This document shows, piece by piece, positions 60,796 through 64,000 of a stretch of DNA of 64,000 bases. Below the pieces are notes generated by a model. It did not search any database. It was given only the letters and a program-made list of their open reading frames with translations, and was not told where the DNA came from. The position numbers were made by a program, and so were the translations under genes. The stretch is from Primula veris (taxonomy: Eukaryota > Streptophyta > Magnoliopsida > Ericales > Primulaceae): NCBI GenBank assembly GCA_963682055.1, contig OY821741.1:14017197-14081196 (forward strand), written 5' to 3'. How positions within the stretch are numbered: the stretch's first letter is position 1; the number at the start of each line of letters is the position of its first letter.

Positions 60796-61550
60796 GAAAT
60801 TTTTTTTCAAAAGAAAATGATATATTTTATAAAACTTATCATTTTCATAAAAAAGATGTTGATTTTTTTTAAAAGTGACTTTATATATGAAAAAAGGTGG
60901 TTTATTTTAAAATACATACTTTTTTCAATAAACATACATTTTCAATTAAAGTGCCCTATCTTTAAAACAAATGAATAGTTTAAAAAAGTGGTTTATAATT
61001 TATTTTCTCCATAAATATGACTATTACACGTTTGGGGGTGAATTGAAAAATCTAAAAGAGGTGATGGCCAGTCTAAAGAGAATGAAAAATGAATGTTGTA
61101 GGAAGTATAAGTATCAATGTCACTAGTCTTTCTTGAAATCTTTACTTTAGTGTAGTATATTCATTTCATTTATGTTTGAAACAAATTATGTTATTTTATA
61201 TACTTAGTACTTAAATGTTGGAAAAAAATTATAATGTTTTTCTTTTTGTTTGACAATGTTTAAATTGTTTTTTTTAAAACAAATTTTGTTATTTTATATA
61301 TTTAGTACTTAAAATGTTGGAAACCAACTTTATTGTAATTTTCTTTTTGTTAGACTATGTTTAATTTTTTTTTTCATTTTATTAAAGTATTTATACAAGT
61401 GAAAGTTGATTGGTTCACTTAACACCGCAAAAGAGACTTGTAGACATCAAAACCATCACTTATACATGATAAGTAATCTTTTTTTTTTTTGCAAAAATAT
61501 TTTTTAGAAATCACTTTTATATGAGCACTTCTACAAAGTGTACTTTTCTT
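60796..61550. other. Intergenic AT-rich DNA, no gene seen
   Basis: Homopolymer-rich sequence. 'acttagtacttaaatgttggaa' and a close relative occur about 100 bases apart near 61201 and 61303, suggesting a small local duplication. Confidence 0.45.
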
Positions 61551-62279
61551 TTTATTTATTTATTAAGGAGGACGGTACCCCCGATTTTTCATTTATTCAA
61601 AACTTGGGACCAAACTTAGTTTACAATAATCTTCCAAAATGTAACAACTTATATATATATATATATATATATATATAACGCTATTTTAGAACGATCCAAA
61701 CAAGGTAGAGCATCTTACATGCTTTTTTTTTACAACCAAACAACTATACTATGTACAATACATCTACCTGCATTTTAGACTAAAACAGAGGTAAATATTC
61801 ACAAACAGCAGAATTCAAATAATCCCCTTTTAAAATTCACATAACCTTCAAAATCCATATAATATTTCCCATAAACTCTTTTTGGCAATTCTCTTCCACT
61901 ATCAAAGTTTTCAGTTATTACACTAGCACCTCTTTTTGCTAGTTCATCCAATACACTATTTTGTTCTCTCCATATATGCATCAATTCTCCATTGATCATG
62001 CTCATATACAAAATGACATCATCCCATAAGTTCAAAAATTGTAATAGAACCTTCGAGTTCACCTTCTTCCAATCCACTACCGTTTTGCAATCGATTTCTA
62101 CAATGATTCCATCAATGCTAAAAAAGCAGCATAGTTGAACTCCATAGATAAGACCTCTTAATTCAGATTCTAAAGCACTATTATTTTCAAAATTTGTGTT
62201 CAAATCCATCACCATCTTACCACTCTCACTTCTGATAGTACCACTACCCTGTGCACTTTTGTCATGCTTAATAAAAGTT
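61551..62279 (-). mobile_element. Short 5'-truncated LINE insertion (RNase H end only)
   Basis: TACTTTTCTT flanks both sides (61541-61550 and 62280-62289; 14 of 15 bases match if extended left). The left border on the plus strand is TTTATTTATTTATT, i.e. an A-rich tail on the minus strand. The minus-strand frame to 61799 reads KHDKSAQGSGTIRSESGK (first Asp), ALESELRGLIYGVQLC (Glu), VEIDCKTVVDW (Asp) and REQNSVLDELAKRGA. This is the RNase H of a LINE, still open. A TA dinucleotide run lies at about 61648-61677. Confidence 0.75.
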
Positions 62280-62289
62280 TACTTTTCTT

Positions 62290-63141
62290 AAGTTACTTTT
62301 GTTCTCAAATACCAAGTACCTTCACAACACAAACGAAAGTAAAGTTGCCAAAAATTTTCATCCAAATGATTACTTTATATATATCAAGGGAACCGAATTG
62401 ATAAGTTCGCAATCAACTTTAGCAGCTGAACTTTGGTTTTCGGTTGTTGGTTTCTCGGTTGATGGATTATTTATAATCCAACGTTGAGATGAAGCAGACC
62501 GACCAGTTTTTGATATTTTTCACATATATATCAAAGATCTCAACCGTTGATTAATACAACCACCAAGAATCTAACTTTAGCTGCTGAAGTTAACCCGATA
62601 CTTCAACAACTCCAATTTACTTTATCAAGTACAATATAGTTTCCAAACATTTCAGTAATCATATGATTTCTCACTAAACGGGACATAGATATATACTGTT
62701 AGCACAATGTCACTTGAACACCTACTCAACTTTTGGGATCCCTAAGCTAATTATACTTATAACTAAGGAGAATAATTTATGACTGATTATGTGATCTTTA
62801 GGTGAGATGATAGACCTCCTTCATCATCCTGTCCGGTTTAAGTAGATCCACAAATCCACTTAAAAGACTAATTAAATAGGGAGAAAATAAAATTCAATAT
62901 AATAAGGGGGTCAAGAGAGTTAATTAGACCTCTTCTCTTTCCGAGAAGGGTAGGTTAAATGAGTAGAGCATTTTTTATATATAATTGGTGACGAAAACCC
63001 CCATTTTATTTATGTAAAAAATTATAGGAGTAAAGCATAACCTTATATTAGCCATATAAATATATATCTTACTCATTTTTACTGTTAACTTAGTTGTCCG
63101 TAATCCGAATTGTTTTTATGCAGGCTATAACATCTGAGAAA
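62290..63141 (+). promoter_or_regulatory. Upstream region of the right-edge gene
   Basis: No gene is visible in 62290-63050. A TATAAATA box at 63055-63062 lies 80-87 bases before the ATG at 63142. The sequence 'tttttatgcag' at 63113-63123 resembles a splice acceptor, so an intron in the leader is possible. Confidence 0.4.
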
Positions 63142-63651
63142 ATGAGTTATTTTAATTTTAATCGAGACATGCCATCCTCTTCAGCTTCTTTCACAAATGA
63201 TTACCAAAACATTGAAAATATGATCAGCAATTATGATCCTCAAGCTGAACTATTCCAGACTCAAGAGAACTCTATATTCCCTAGTACTGGTACTATACCC
63301 CATGGTTACAACTCAATCAGTTACATGAACACTAACCTTGGGGATCAAAGTACCCAATGGTCTCTTACGGTTGATGACTATGAATTGTCTTACCCCTGTT
63401 TCACAGAGAACAGTAATAGTGGTGGTCTTAGTAACAATGGCAAGTCTACTTCTCACGAGATTGCCCAAGCAGGAAACCCTAGTACGGTTCTCGAAAATTT
63501 CAACTCTTTCTTAGGAAACCATAGTACTACAAATATGGGAAAATCTGGCTTAATTAGTTTTCCTACGACGTCTCCCGCTAATATAATAGAAAACCATAAT
63601 AATGTGCCTGTGAACCCTGACCCTTATTATCCTATAACTTCGCTGGCATTC
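63142..63651 (+). CDS. Unidentified Asn/Ser-rich protein, first exon (partial gene)
   Basis: An open frame of 170 codons from the ATG at 63142 (MSYFNFNRDMPSSSASF) ends at a consensus donor, ttc|gtaagt, after 63651. The frame is also open upstream to 63094, but the TATA box and the acceptor-like site favour 63142. Composition is rich in Asn, Ser, Thr and Tyr, with no membrane segment, signal peptide or known domain. This is like the disordered N-terminal part of many plant transcription factors, but that is only a compositional hint. A following exon may start near 63827 ('gagaccaagacaagt', in phase) and end at a GC-type donor near 63893. The rest of the gene lies beyond the window, so I assign no function. 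Confidence 0.5.
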
Positions 63652-64000
63652 GTAAGTGGAATCATTATTAACAATACAAGGGAAACCAACACATTTCACC
63701 ATATAAGGTTAGCTCATATGTCTTCGTATTATCATCTTGTTTCAAATTAATATTTATATTATTTTTATGTAATTTATACTAATGAAGAAATTTGAATTAG
63801 TGGCCCGGCAACTGGGAGGACCGGAAGTAAATTCCCCGTAGGAGACCAAGACAAGTCCCGATTTATTAACTCAACTGGTTCGTTTTTCCCAAGGCAAGTT
63901 TATACATATCCCTTAATTTTACTTATTAAGAATCAATTCATACAATGCCTTTTAAGGCCTTGTGAGTTGGTATATATATGTATATAATTCGCTTCATTGA
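63652..64000 (+). other. Intron and possible second exon of the right-edge gene
   Basis: 63652-63826 is AT-rich and intron-like. A more GC-rich block at 63800-63893 contains a short open stretch in phase with exon 1. The frame cannot be confirmed without the rest of the gene. Confidence 0.3.

Overview
The window is nuclear DNA from a flowering plant, most likely a eudicot. It is AT-rich, has interrupted genes with GT-AG introns, and is crowded with plant-type transposable elements. The species cannot be fixed from sequence alone. Four host genes are supported, all on the + strand: a 14-coding-exon GLE1 mRNA-export factor (coding exons 10179-18847), a 5-exon conserved plant coiled-coil protein (28976-32856), a plastid SufE-type sulfur-transfer activator (35143-38100), and the first exon of an unidentified Asn/Ser-rich protein running off the right edge (63142 onward).

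Layout. 1-1738 is the end of a minus-strand Copia element with its LTR. 1739-6835 is a patchwork of old repeats, including 12 hairpin motifs (3205-3836), a broken Gypsy-like gag region (5119-6225) and an ACCGAA-rich fragment. 6922-8303 is a non-autonomous Mutator-like element with long inverted ends and a 10-bp target duplication. 8443-9070 holds three tandem copies of what looks like the GLE1 leader exon, followed by GLE1. 20052-20409 is a small hAT-like element. 21621-28150 is a decayed minus-strand Copia related to the one at position 1. The coiled-coil gene and the SufE gene follow.

A direct tandem duplication begins inside the last SufE intron: copy A is 36622-41057 and copy B is 47482-56117. 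A 6.0-kb Copia derivative (41439-47457) sits in the junction between the copies. It has two 533-bp LTRs that I read as identical, a 5-bp ATAAG duplication and only debris of pol. Each duplicate has its own later insertions: a Stowaway element in A; a hAT element and a 3.7-kb 5'-truncated LINE in B. The other copy shows the empty site for each of these, so insertion order can be read directly. The right end (56118-62300) is AT-rich intergenic DNA with a diverged LTR, a tandem duplication and a short LINE fragment.

The host genes are not an operon and have unrelated roles: nuclear pore mRNA export, a structural coiled coil, and Fe-S cluster assembly in plastids. The most unusual host feature is the GLE1 start. 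The only compatible start codon is split by the leader intron (AT|G). In two of three leader copies the unspliced RNA would read AUG-UAA, a start followed directly by a stop. I found no CRISPR array, rRNA or intact tRNA gene, and no clear novel multi-gene system.
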